A stretch of 5,728 nucleotides of DNA from Candidatus Hikarchaeia archaeon HikBin4 (GTDB lineage: Archaea > Halobacteriota > Halobacteria > Halobacteriales > Hikarchaeaceae), in assembly GCA_009889685.1 (NCBI GenBank), contig WTZT01000045.1, forward strand, positions 1-5,728. The letters run 5' to 3'. Position numbers and translations under genes: made by a program. The notes under the pieces are model-generated. The model was not told where the DNA came from. It was given only the letters and a program-made list of their open reading frames with translations, and searched no databases. Positions within the stretch are counted from its first letter, which is position 1. Every line of letters starts with the position of its first letter. Positions 1 through 5,273 of the stretch are shown one piece after another.

Positions 1-596
1 CCTCCTATATCTTCGTATGTCATGCCTGAAAACTTCTTGTTCACGCCTGGAACTTCTTGTTTTGCACCACCCAGTTCTCTATCTATTGAAAACTTTATAA
101 CCGTCTCGTCTGTGACTTGTACTGGCCCTTTGGGTTTTGTTGCCGCAATAATTACTGGCACTCTCACTCCCGTGTAGAATATACTAAAATTGATAGGTAT
201 TGTTTGATCCACACTAACTGCCCTTCCTTTCAATCGGGCCCCCACTATCTGCTCGATCCCTCTATGATCTCCTCCAACTATCTTGACATGTTTTGGAATT
301 GTTGTACTAACACTTTCTGCATCTTTGACTTCGATTTTTTCAATATTTACCCTTTCATCAATTCCCACATTCGCCGCATGTCTCAATCCTCCATCCATCC
401 GAATAATTTTCTGCTCTGAGTCACTTGCATATCCTGGGAATACTTTTCCCACTACTGGATTTTTTGGAGACTCCGTACCTTTTATGGATACATAATCTCC
501 TTCTTGCACGCCCAACCCTGAGAAATCTCCCCGGCCAATAAACACTAGACCCCTGCCTGCGTCTTTTTGGGGCACTTGTTTTACAATAAATTCCAT
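1..596 (-). CDS. cdc48: CDC48/VAT-type AAA ATPase, N-terminal part (cut by window edge)
   Basis: The start of a CDC48/p97/VAT-family AAA+ ATPase, a cytoplasmic hexameric unfoldase that extracts or unfolds proteins, often for the proteasome. Only the N-domain is present. Residues 1-90 (V-F-I-G, L-G-V-Q-E-G-D-Y-V-S-I-K-G, then G-K-V-F-P-G-Y) match the double-psi barrel half. Residues about 97-172 match the second CDC48 subdomain, with G-A-R-L-K-G-R-A-V near 119-127. T-Y-E-D-I-G-G at 193-199 is the standard junction to the D1 ATPase domain, so the Walker motifs lie outside the window. The linker before it (residues 174-191) looks expanded and holds a tandem repeat. The ATG at 596 is the first in frame, gives the expected family N-terminus, and follows A-A-G-G-A after 6 nt, a weak Shine-Dalgarno. 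The gene lies downstream of panB on the same strand but has its own TATA box, so it is probably transcribed separately. Family assignment is firm; partner and substrate cannot be seen. Confidence 0.93.
   Translation of the reverse strand, partial: MEFIVKQVPQKDAGRGLVFIGRGDFSGLGVQEGDYVSIKGTESPKNPVVGKVFPGYASDSEQKIIRMDGGLRHAANVGIDERVNIEKIEVKDAESVSTTIPKHVKIVGGDHRGIEQIVGARLKGRAVSVDQTIPINFSIFYTGVRVPVIIAATKPKGPVQVTDETVIKFSIDRELGGAKQEVPGVNKKFSGMTYEDIG
21..62 (-). repeat. 21-nt in-frame tandem repeat in the CDC48 N-D1 linker
   Basis: Two adjacent 7-codon units (62-42 and 41-21 on the minus strand) encode K-Q-E-V-P-G-V and N-K-K-F-S-G-M. The bases share AACAAGAAGTT followed by CAGGC in both copies when aligned with a one-base shift, so this looks like a diverged tandem duplication. 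It lies in the flexible linker just before the D1 domain and keeps the reading frame. Confidence 0.55.
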
Positions 597-630
597 TTTT
601 TATCCTTCATGTTATGATCCATTTATCTAG

Positions 631-638
631 TATATAAA
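631..638 (-). promoter_or_regulatory. TATA box of the cdc48-like gene
   Basis: TTTATATA read on the minus strand, centred about 38 nt upstream of the ATG at 596. With the usual archaeal spacing of about 27 nt, transcription would start near 607 and give a leader of about 11 nt that includes the AAGGA element. It lies in the 145-nt spacer 597-741, which holds no gene; the rest of that spacer is the region downstream of panB, where I see no clear terminator hairpin. Confidence 0.6.
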
Positions 639-741
639 TATTCCGATTAAAAAACGTATTACTGCGTATACTTTGTAAAATAAAGCTTGTTTTGTGGTCC
701 CCTCCTTAGTTCACCCCCTAACTGTACTTTTAGCCTAGGTT

Positions 742-1515
742 TTATGGTGGAAAATCTCCGGAAATAACTTCTTCTCGATATTTTTTAATTGCGTTTGAAA
801 TTTCTACTTTTACATTACCAAATTTCCTAGCAAATGGAGGCATTGAACCCGAGAGACCAATGACATCATCTACCACTAGAACTTGCCCACGTGTATGTGG
901 ACCTGCGCCAATACCTATCGTTGGAATCTCCAATTTTTGTGTGATTTTCTTGGCAATGTCGGATGGCATATGTTCTAATACAATCGCAAAAGCCCCTGCG
1001 TTTTCGTGCTCTATCGCCAGTTCCATTATTTTCTGTGCACTATTTTCATCCGTTCCTTGTTGATAATATCCCCCCATTTGTCGAATTCTTTGAGGTACCA
1101 ACCCAACGTGTGCCATGACTGGTATCCCTATATCAACCATCCTTTTTGTAATATCAACCGTATGAGGTCCACTTTCTATTTTCACGGCGTCTGATCCTCC
1201 CATTTTCAACATCTTACCTGCATTCATAACCGAAACCGATTCTTCCACCCCCACTGAAAGAAATGGTAAATCTGTTACAACTAGGGCTTCCTTCACCCCC
1301 CGAACAACCGCAGCTGTATGGCTAATCATTTCTTCTATTGTAACCGGTAATGTTGTTTCATATCCTAACGCCGTATTCCCCACGCTATCTCCCACAAGAA
1401 TGATGTCTATTCCGATAGAGTCTGCTATCTCGGCTATCGGCTTATTATATGCAGTTAACATGGTAATCGGAGGCCCATTTCTTTCATGCGCCGCGATTTC
1501 CGGAACTGTTGGCAT
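742..1515 (-). CDS. panB: 3-methyl-2-oxobutanoate hydroxymethyltransferase (PanB)
   Basis: Ketopantoate hydroxymethyltransferase, a cytoplasmic TIM-barrel enzyme that transfers a one-carbon unit from methylene-tetrahydrofolate (or an archaeal pterin equivalent) to 2-oxoisovalerate, the first committed step towards pantothenate and CoA. Family motifs appear in order: P-I-T-M-L-T-A-Y, I-L-V-G-D-S-V-G-N, L-P-V-T-I-E-E-M, V-V-T-D-L-P-F, V-K-I-E-S-G-P-H, V-M-A-H-V-G-L-V-P-Q, V-L-E-H-M-P and P-T-I-G-I-G-A-G. Counting from the chosen start, metal ligands fall at D43, D82 and E114, the conserved His at H136 and the catalytic Glu at E181, almost the E. coli numbering. The frame opens at 1548 with another ATG at 1536. 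I prefer 1515 (257 aa) because the family begins M-P-T-V and because a TTTAAT box sits 27.5 nt before it, inside the longer frame. The C-terminus is compact and the protein looks complete and closest to euryarchaeal PanB. The gene is divergent from the riboflavin kinase fusion. Confidence 0.95.
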   Translation of the reverse strand: MPTVPEIAAHERNGPPITMLTAYNKPIAEIADSIGIDIILVGDSVGNTALGYETTLPVTIEEMISHTAAVVRGVKEALVVTDLPFLSVGVEESVSVMNAGKMLKMGGSDAVKIESGPHTVDITKRMVDIGIPVMAHVGLVPQRIRQMGGYYQQGTDENSAQKIMELAIEHENAGAFAIVLEHMPSDIAKKITQKLEIPTIGIGAGPHTRGQVLVVDDVIGLSGSMPPFARKFGNVKVEISNAIKKYREEVISGDFPP

Positions 1516-1539
1516 AATTTCACATGAGGCAGCCATCAC

Positions 1540-1545
1540 ATTAAA
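1540..1545 (-). promoter_or_regulatory. Probable TATA element of panB (leaderless start)
   Basis: TTTAAT on the minus strand, centred 27.5 nt upstream of the ATG at 1515, the same sequence and spacing as in front of the gene starting at 5274. That spacing would place the transcript start at or next to the start codon. A second AT-rich candidate, TTTTAAAA at 1556-1563, is centred 23.5 nt before the alternative ATG at 1536 and cannot be excluded. Confidence 0.45.
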
Positions 1546-1590
1546 CATGTTCGTATTTTAAAACATCTCTTGTTTCTTCAATCCCCTTTG

Positions 1591-1597
1591 TTTAAAT
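1591..1597 (+). promoter_or_regulatory. TATA box of the riboflavin kinase-HAD gene
   Basis: TTTAAAT on the plus strand; the TTTAAA core is centred 28.5 nt before the ATG at 1622. No Shine-Dalgarno is visible between the box and the ATG, so the mRNA is probably leaderless or nearly so. The box forms the left arm of a perfect palindrome. Confidence 0.6.
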
Positions 1598-1605
1598 CAT
1601 TTAAA
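1591..1605. repeat. 15-bp perfect palindrome in the panB/ribK divergent region
   Basis: TTTAAAT-C-ATTTAAA: two 7-bp arms are exact reverse complements around one central base. The palindrome covers the TATA position of the plus-strand gene and lies 76 nt upstream of the preferred panB start. Such symmetry at a core promoter suits a dimeric repressor, but in AT-rich DNA it could also arise because both arms are TATA-like. Operator function is inference. Confidence 0.4.
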
Positions 1606-1621
1606 GATACATTATTAGTGC

Positions 1622-2551
1622 ATGCATGGAAAATTGGAGTCTGGAAATGGAGTTGCTAATATCTTAATTTCCGATCTCGATGAGCTCTTGTTCTCCCATT
1701 TATCTTTCTGTCCCTTCCCTGGTACACTAAATTTAACTCAGATGGTCTCGACCATATCTCTAACTTCTACTATCGTACATGACATCGAAAATGCTTTGGA
1801 TAATTGCGATGGGATCGAGTTACATTCTTGTTCTATCAGTGGAATCAAAGCGGCTCTTATTCGTCCTTTAGCCGATAACTATCCAAAATCCAAATTTGAA
1901 TTCATCGCACCCATTTCTTTACGGAAATTATTCTCTCTCAACGATGGAGATTTGGTTCATATATCTGCCGCAGATAACCTATGGACTTATGAGTTAAAAG
2001 CTAGTTTAAATTACCTTGATAAGTTCGACGGAGTGATCTTTGATTTAGATGGAACTCTAACCAATCTCGACGTAGATTGGGAATCTGTTAGAACTCAAAT
2101 ACGTGATCTTTTCCCTTCTTCCATCAATCCATTTTCTTTTAGAGCAGATAGAAATAATCACGCTCCTATTTATGAACTAGCTCGCCAACATGGCCTTTAT
2201 GAAGATCTTCTTGATCTATTGGCTTCCCACGAATTCGATGGCACCAAAAATGCAGTCCCATTGCCCTTGCTCGACGTCATTCCCAATTTAAATTGTCCAG
2301 TTGGTTTATGCACAAAAAATTCCCATATAGCTTCTCAAGAAATCGCTGAAAAATTCAATGTCCATTTTGATTCGTTCATCACTAGAGAATCTACGTTCGA
2401 GGACAAACCCAATCCTCTCCCACTACAAAAGTGTATTGAAGATCTTGAACTCTTTCCTGGAAATACATTATTCATAGGAAACGAAAAAACAGATGCAGAG
2501 ACTGCATATGGGGCAGGGACAAACTTTTTACAAGTTGATCAGTTTTACTAA
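1622..2551 (+). CDS. ribK: CTP-dependent riboflavin kinase (DUF120) fused to a HAD-family phosphatase
   Basis: A 309-residue, two-domain cytoplasmic protein. Residues 2-115 match the archaeal CTP-dependent riboflavin kinase, which makes FMN from riboflavin: H-G-K-L-E-S-G-N-G at 2-10, F-P-G-T-L-N-L at 32-38 (T35 and N37 correspond to the metal/nucleotide-binding pair) and F-E-F-I-A-P-I-S-L-R followed by L-N-D-G-D-L-V at 92-112. Residues 134-309 are a HAD hydrolase: motif I F-D-L-D-G-T-L-T (D141 nucleophile, D143 acid/base), motif II L-C-T-K-N (T231), motif III D-K-P-N-P (K262) and motif IV F-I-G-N-E-K-T-D (N287, D291). The V-D-W after motif I and the helical segment before motif II fit a C1-capped phosphatase. 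Free archaeal RibK is usually about 130-140 aa, so the second domain is an addition. The ATG at 1622 starts exactly at the kinase fold and has a TATA box at leaderless spacing. Motif IV has Asn where the first Asp is usual. The HAD substrate is unknown. Domain calls are strong. Confidence 0.88.
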   Translation: MHGKLESGNGVANILISDLDELLFSHLSFCPFPGTLNLTQMVSTISLTSTIVHDIENALDNCDGIELHSCSISGIKAALIRPLADNYPKSKFEFIAPISLRKLFSLNDGDLVHISAADNLWTYELKASLNYLDKFDGVIFDLDGTLTNLDVDWESVRTQIRDLFPSSINPFSFRADRNNHAPIYELARQHGLYEDLLDLLASHEFDGTKNAVPLPLLDVIPNLNCPVGLCTKNSHIASQEIAEKFNVHFDSFITRESTFEDKPNPLPLQKCIEDLELFPGNTLFIGNEKTDAETAYGAGTNFLQVDQFY

Positions 2552-3822
2552 TCAAATCGGCGCTCTATACTTTCTGCATGGCCGTCCAATCCTTCCGATC
2601 TAGCAATTGTGGTTATGATTTTTCTAATTTTCCCCAACGCTGTTTTATCGAGTCTTTGTATCGTAGAAACTTTGGTGAATGTATCCACCGAAACTCCTCC
2701 TGTAACGCGAGAACCCTGATTTGTAGGTAAAATATGATTAGTCCCCGATGCATAATCTCCTGCAGCAACCGGGGTGTCCCTCCCTACAAATATACTTCCT
2801 GCATTACTGATTTTTTCTAAGAGCATCTTTTCGTTCTCCTCTGAAGTTTGAATAGAGAGATGTTCTGAAGCATATTCTTCTGCAAATTCTGCTGCGATCT
2901 CCATGCTTTTTACCAAAATAATTCCGCTATATGCGTTATCTAGAGTTTGATTTATTATATCCCTTCTATCTAATAATTTAGTTTGCACTTTCGTCTCTTC
3001 TATAATTCCTTTTGATAGTTCTTCACTATCTGTTACCACCAACGCAGCAACATTTCCATCGTGTTCAGCTTGTGCAATCAAATCGGCTGCAACAATTCTT
3101 GGATCTGCAGTTAAATCTGCAATAATCAAAATTTCACTTATACCTGCAACAAACTCTATCTCCACATCACTTCTAATTTCTTTCTTGGCCACGGCAACCC
3201 ATTGGTTCCCCGGACCTATAATTTTGTCAACTGGATCAATTGTTTGCGTGCCATATGCAAGTGCAGCAATCCCTTGTGCCCCTCCTGCAGCATAGATCTT
3301 ATCCGCGCCTGAAATATATGCTGCAGCTAGTGTAACTTGATTCAATTTTTCTGCTGGAGGTGTCACAACGGCGATGTGTCCCACACCCGCAACTTTTGCC
3401 GGAATTATGGCCATCAACACACTAGATGGGTATGCGGCCGTACCTCCCGGAACGTATACTCCAATTTTATTTATCGGCCGAAACCTTTGTCCCATTTCTC
3501 TACCATCAAAATTCCCAACCCAATCTTCTCTAACTTGGCTTTTGTGAAATGCCTCAATGTTTTCCGCCGCTTTTTTTATGGCTAGTTTTAACTCTTCATC
3601 AATTGCTTCATATGCTTTTTTCGCCTCTTGCGTGATGTCTATTTCTTTTACTTCTACTTTATCAAATTCTAATGCATATTTTCTAAGTGCATCATCTCCT
3701 TGCTCTCTTACATTATCAATAATAGTACGAACCGTTTTCTGTATTTCTTGACTCACTTGATACCGTTTGAATACAACTTCACGTTGGTCCTCCCCCATCT
3801 TTTCGAGGTACCGCATTTCCAT
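2548..3822 (-). CDS. hisD: Histidinol dehydrogenase (HisD)
   Basis: Zinc- and NAD-dependent cytoplasmic enzyme for the last two steps of histidine synthesis, L-histidinol to L-histidine via histidinal. Motifs, numbered from the start used here (424 aa): V-Y-V-P-G-G-T-A-A-Y-P-S-S near 122-134, I-I-G-P-G-N-Q-W near 201-208, A-D-L-I-A-Q-A-E-H with Q251 and H254, S-E-H-L-S with catalytic E320 and H321, G-D-Y-A-S-G-T-N-H with D356, and H415 near the C-terminus. These are the Zn ligands and catalytic pair of E. coli HisD at nearly the same positions, so the enzyme should be active. The usual A-G-P-S-E is A-G-I-S-E here. The frame stays open upstream to a TTG at 3900 (450 aa). I prefer the ATG at 3822 because M-E-M-R-Y-L matches the usual archaeal N-terminus and length, but no clear TATA box marks either start. 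The stop overlaps the stop of the convergent riboflavin kinase fusion. No other his gene is in the window. Confidence 0.94.
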   Translation of the reverse strand: MEMRYLEKMGEDQREVVFKRYQVSQEIQKTVRTIIDNVREQGDDALRKYALEFDKVEVKEIDITQEAKKAYEAIDEELKLAIKKAAENIEAFHKSQVREDWVGNFDGREMGQRFRPINKIGVYVPGGTAAYPSSVLMAIIPAKVAGVGHIAVVTPPAEKLNQVTLAAAYISGADKIYAAGGAQGIAALAYGTQTIDPVDKIIGPGNQWVAVAKKEIRSDVEIEFVAGISEILIIADLTADPRIVAADLIAQAEHDGNVAALVVTDSEELSKGIIEETKVQTKLLDRRDIINQTLDNAYSGIILVKSMEIAAEFAEEYASEHLSIQTSEENEKMLLEKISNAGSIFVGRDTPVAAGDYASGTNHILPTNQGSRVTGGVSVDTFTKVSTIQRLDKTALGKIRKIITTIARSEGLDGHAESIERRFD

Positions 3823-4166
3823 ATCCGCTCTTGGGTCTCTATGTGAAAAACCATTTCTACCTTCTAATCCCTCTAAGAACCATTCCGTATCTGAATCCAA
3901 TTTTCTTTTTTACAAGTATTTCCCAGAAACTAACCTCCAACATCATCGCTTGGCTTCACGCCGCCTCAGATGGAAGACCCTGTTCCGGGACTATAGCGTA
4001 CCGGGGTTCTCCATATTTTCATCGTGTCCATTTTAGACAAACTCCAATGGGGACTTCGGAACGCATTCTTATCATGGCACTTCTCCAAGTTAAATTTTTC
4101 CTTTATTCTGTAAAGTTTCTTTTCTATTCCTACTACTTTTTACTCTACTAAGAATAATCTCTCCGT
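3823..4166. other. Non-coding gap between divergent hisD and cyclodeaminase-like genes
   Basis: The first part, 3823-3900, is open in the hisD frame and may be a 26-residue N-terminal extension of HisD starting with TTG. Bases 3941-4010 are GC-rich (41 of 70 G+C by hand count), unlike the pyrimidine-rich stretch 4081-4160 (20 of 80). The GC-rich part contains hairpin-forming sequences described as a candidate RNA. The stretch next to the plus-strand gene has only a weak TATA-like TTTTACT near 4137-4143, about 27 nt before the ATG at 4167. I find no tRNA, 5S rRNA or SRP RNA signature here. Confidence 0.5.
3937..4060 (+). ncRNA. Candidate structured RNA, strand and ends uncertain
   Basis: Two potential hairpins lie in tandem. 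In the first, GGAAGACCC at 3972-3980 pairs with GGGTTCTCC at 4004-4012 (one A-C mismatch, one G-U pair), and a CCGG at 3985-3988 can pair with CCGG at 4001-4004 inside it. In the second, GTCCATT at 4026-4032 pairs with AATGG-GG-AC at 4046-4054 with a two-base bulge. A TATA-like TTTTTACA at 3906-3913 would start a plus-strand RNA near 3937, and T-runs at 4094-4105 could end it. It could instead be a leader for the gene at 4167 or, read on the other strand, for hisD. It resembles no RNA family that I recognise. The evidence is base composition and hand-drawn pairing only. Confidence 0.22.
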
Positions 4167-5219
4167 ATGGTAATTTTCCTCTCCGAGCTTGAGGTTGAAC
4201 AATGTTTAGATATGAGCTCTTCCATCGAAGCGTTAGAACTAGCATATAAGGCAGATGCCGCCGGACGGGTTGTTAGCATTCCCCGATCTGATATGATACT
4301 TCCTCTTGGTCCAAACGATGCTTATGTTTACAAAATCATGTCCGGAGTTATACAGGATTTCGGCGTATCTGCCCTCCGCATCCAATCTGATAGGATCCGC
4401 TGGGAAGGGGGTCGAAAATTCAAGATAGGAATGGCCCGAGACAAAAAATATGTAGAATATGTCCAAATATATGATATCGAAACAAACGAACCACTATTAA
4501 TCATTCCCGATGGCTATGCTAGTAAAATGCGTGTCGGGGCCACGAATGCTCTTGGAGCTAAATACATGATATCTTCTTTAGATGTCCATACAATGGGTTT
4601 GCTCGGTGCAGGCCGACACGCTGGTGGACAAATCGAAGCCTTCGCCGAAATATTTGACCTCGAACAAGTAAATGTGTATTGCCCCACTGCAAAAAACCGC
4701 CAAGCCTTCGCCAAAGAATGGGATGATAAATTGGATCCCCTTGTTATCCCGGTGGATGAACCTACAAAAGCAATATCTGGAACTAATATTCTTGCATGCG
4801 CTTCCAATGCAATGCAGCCTATATTTGATGCATCTTGGATAGAACCCAAAATGCATGTAAGCGCGATCAAAAATCCAGAAATTCCAGGCGATGCATTTTC
4901 CAAAGTAGATCGTATAGCAGTCGCAACAACCCAACTCCCTTCTGGCCCTCACAATTATGCCCCCCGATTTTCGGATTTTGCCCAAAACCTCACTGAAAAA
5001 TGGACCATTCCCAATTTTGATATAACTGCTGCCCAAGATATCTCTTCTCTTATCTCTGAAAATAGAAATCTAATTTCTGATGAAACTACTCTATTTCTCA
5101 ATAACATTGGGATTGGAATGCAATTCGCAGCCGTCGGAAAAGTAGTGTACGATCGTGCAGTTGAAAGTGGAATTGGAACTGAAATAGACACCAATCTTTT
5201 TTTACAATCCGTTTGGTGA
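4167..5219 (+). CDS. Ornithine cyclodeaminase/mu-crystallin family protein
   Basis: A 350-residue NAD(P)-binding cytoplasmic protein of the ornithine cyclodeaminase, alanine dehydrogenase and ketimine reductase family. The N-terminal part (F-L-S-E-L-E-V then I-E-A-L-E-L-A-Y) and the C-terminal part (G-I-G-M-Q-F-A-A-V-G-K-V-V-Y-D-R-A, G-I-G-T-E-I) build the dimerisation/substrate domain. M-R-V-G-A-T-N-A-L-G-A-K-Y at 121-133 holds the conserved Arg (R122) that binds the substrate carboxylate. G-L-L-G-A-G-R-H-A at 144-152 is the Rossmann dinucleotide loop, and N-I-L-A-C-A-S-N at 207-214 follows. K56 sits where the family Lys is expected, but the segment after it (A-L-R-I-Q-S-D at 69-75) is that of a longer subgroup whose substrate is not settled. 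The true reaction could be deamination/cyclisation of ornithine, amino-acid dehydrogenation or imine reduction. The ATG at 4167 gives the family N-terminus. It is divergent from hisD and 54 nt before the next gene. Confidence 0.85.
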   Translation: MVIFLSELEVEQCLDMSSSIEALELAYKADAAGRVVSIPRSDMILPLGPNDAYVYKIMSGVIQDFGVSALRIQSDRIRWEGGRKFKIGMARDKKYVEYVQIYDIETNEPLLIIPDGYASKMRVGATNALGAKYMISSLDVHTMGLLGAGRHAGGQIEAFAEIFDLEQVNVYCPTAKNRQAFAKEWDDKLDPLVIPVDEPTKAISGTNILACASNAMQPIFDASWIEPKMHVSAIKNPEIPGDAFSKVDRIAVATTQLPSGPHNYAPRFSDFAQNLTEKWTIPNFDITAAQDISSLISENRNLISDETTLFLNNIGIGMQFAAVGKVVYDRAVESGIGTEIDTNLFLQSVW

Positions 5220-5243
5220 ACTCTATCTGCACAAACCATTTGA

Positions 5244-5249
5244 TTTAAT
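5244..5249 (+). promoter_or_regulatory. TATA element of the ferritin-like gene
   Basis: TTTAAT centred 27.5 nt before the ATG at 5274, identical in sequence and spacing to the panB element. It lies in the 54-nt gap after the cyclodeaminase-like gene and suggests independent, leaderless transcription, though read-through from the upstream gene remains possible. Confidence 0.5.
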
Positions 5250-5273
5250 GCCACCGAACTCCACAATGTAACC

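Noticed and set aside
581..610. Nine-codon mini-ORF (M-K-D-K-K-W-N-L-L) overlapping the cdc48 start codon in another frame
   Set aside because: The predicted transcript start near 607 lies just inside it, so its ATG may not be in the mRNA; a frame this short is expected by chance.
661..741. Terminator hairpin downstream of panB
   Set aside because: There are G/C-rich runs near 698-720 but no convincing stem followed by a T-run on the minus strand.
1516..1548. Longer PanB start at 1548 or 1536
   Set aside because: The extra residues are not part of the family N-terminus, the TTTAAT box lies within them, and the start at 1515 gives the expected catalytic numbering; kept only as an alternative.
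3940..4060. tRNA, 5S rRNA or SRP RNA in the GC-rich spacer
   Set aside because: No T-arm consensus, no cloverleaf pairing, no 5S core sequence and no SRP helix 8 motif could be found on either strand.
3831..4151. Open frame of 106 codons on the plus strand across the hisD start and the spacer
   Set aside because: It overlaps the hisD N-terminus antisense, ends in a low-complexity F/Y/L/K tail read from pyrimidine-rich DNA, and resembles no family.
4239..5036. Minus-strand open frames inside the cyclodeaminase-like gene
   Set aside because: The plus frame has a clear family match over its full length; the antisense translations show no motif.
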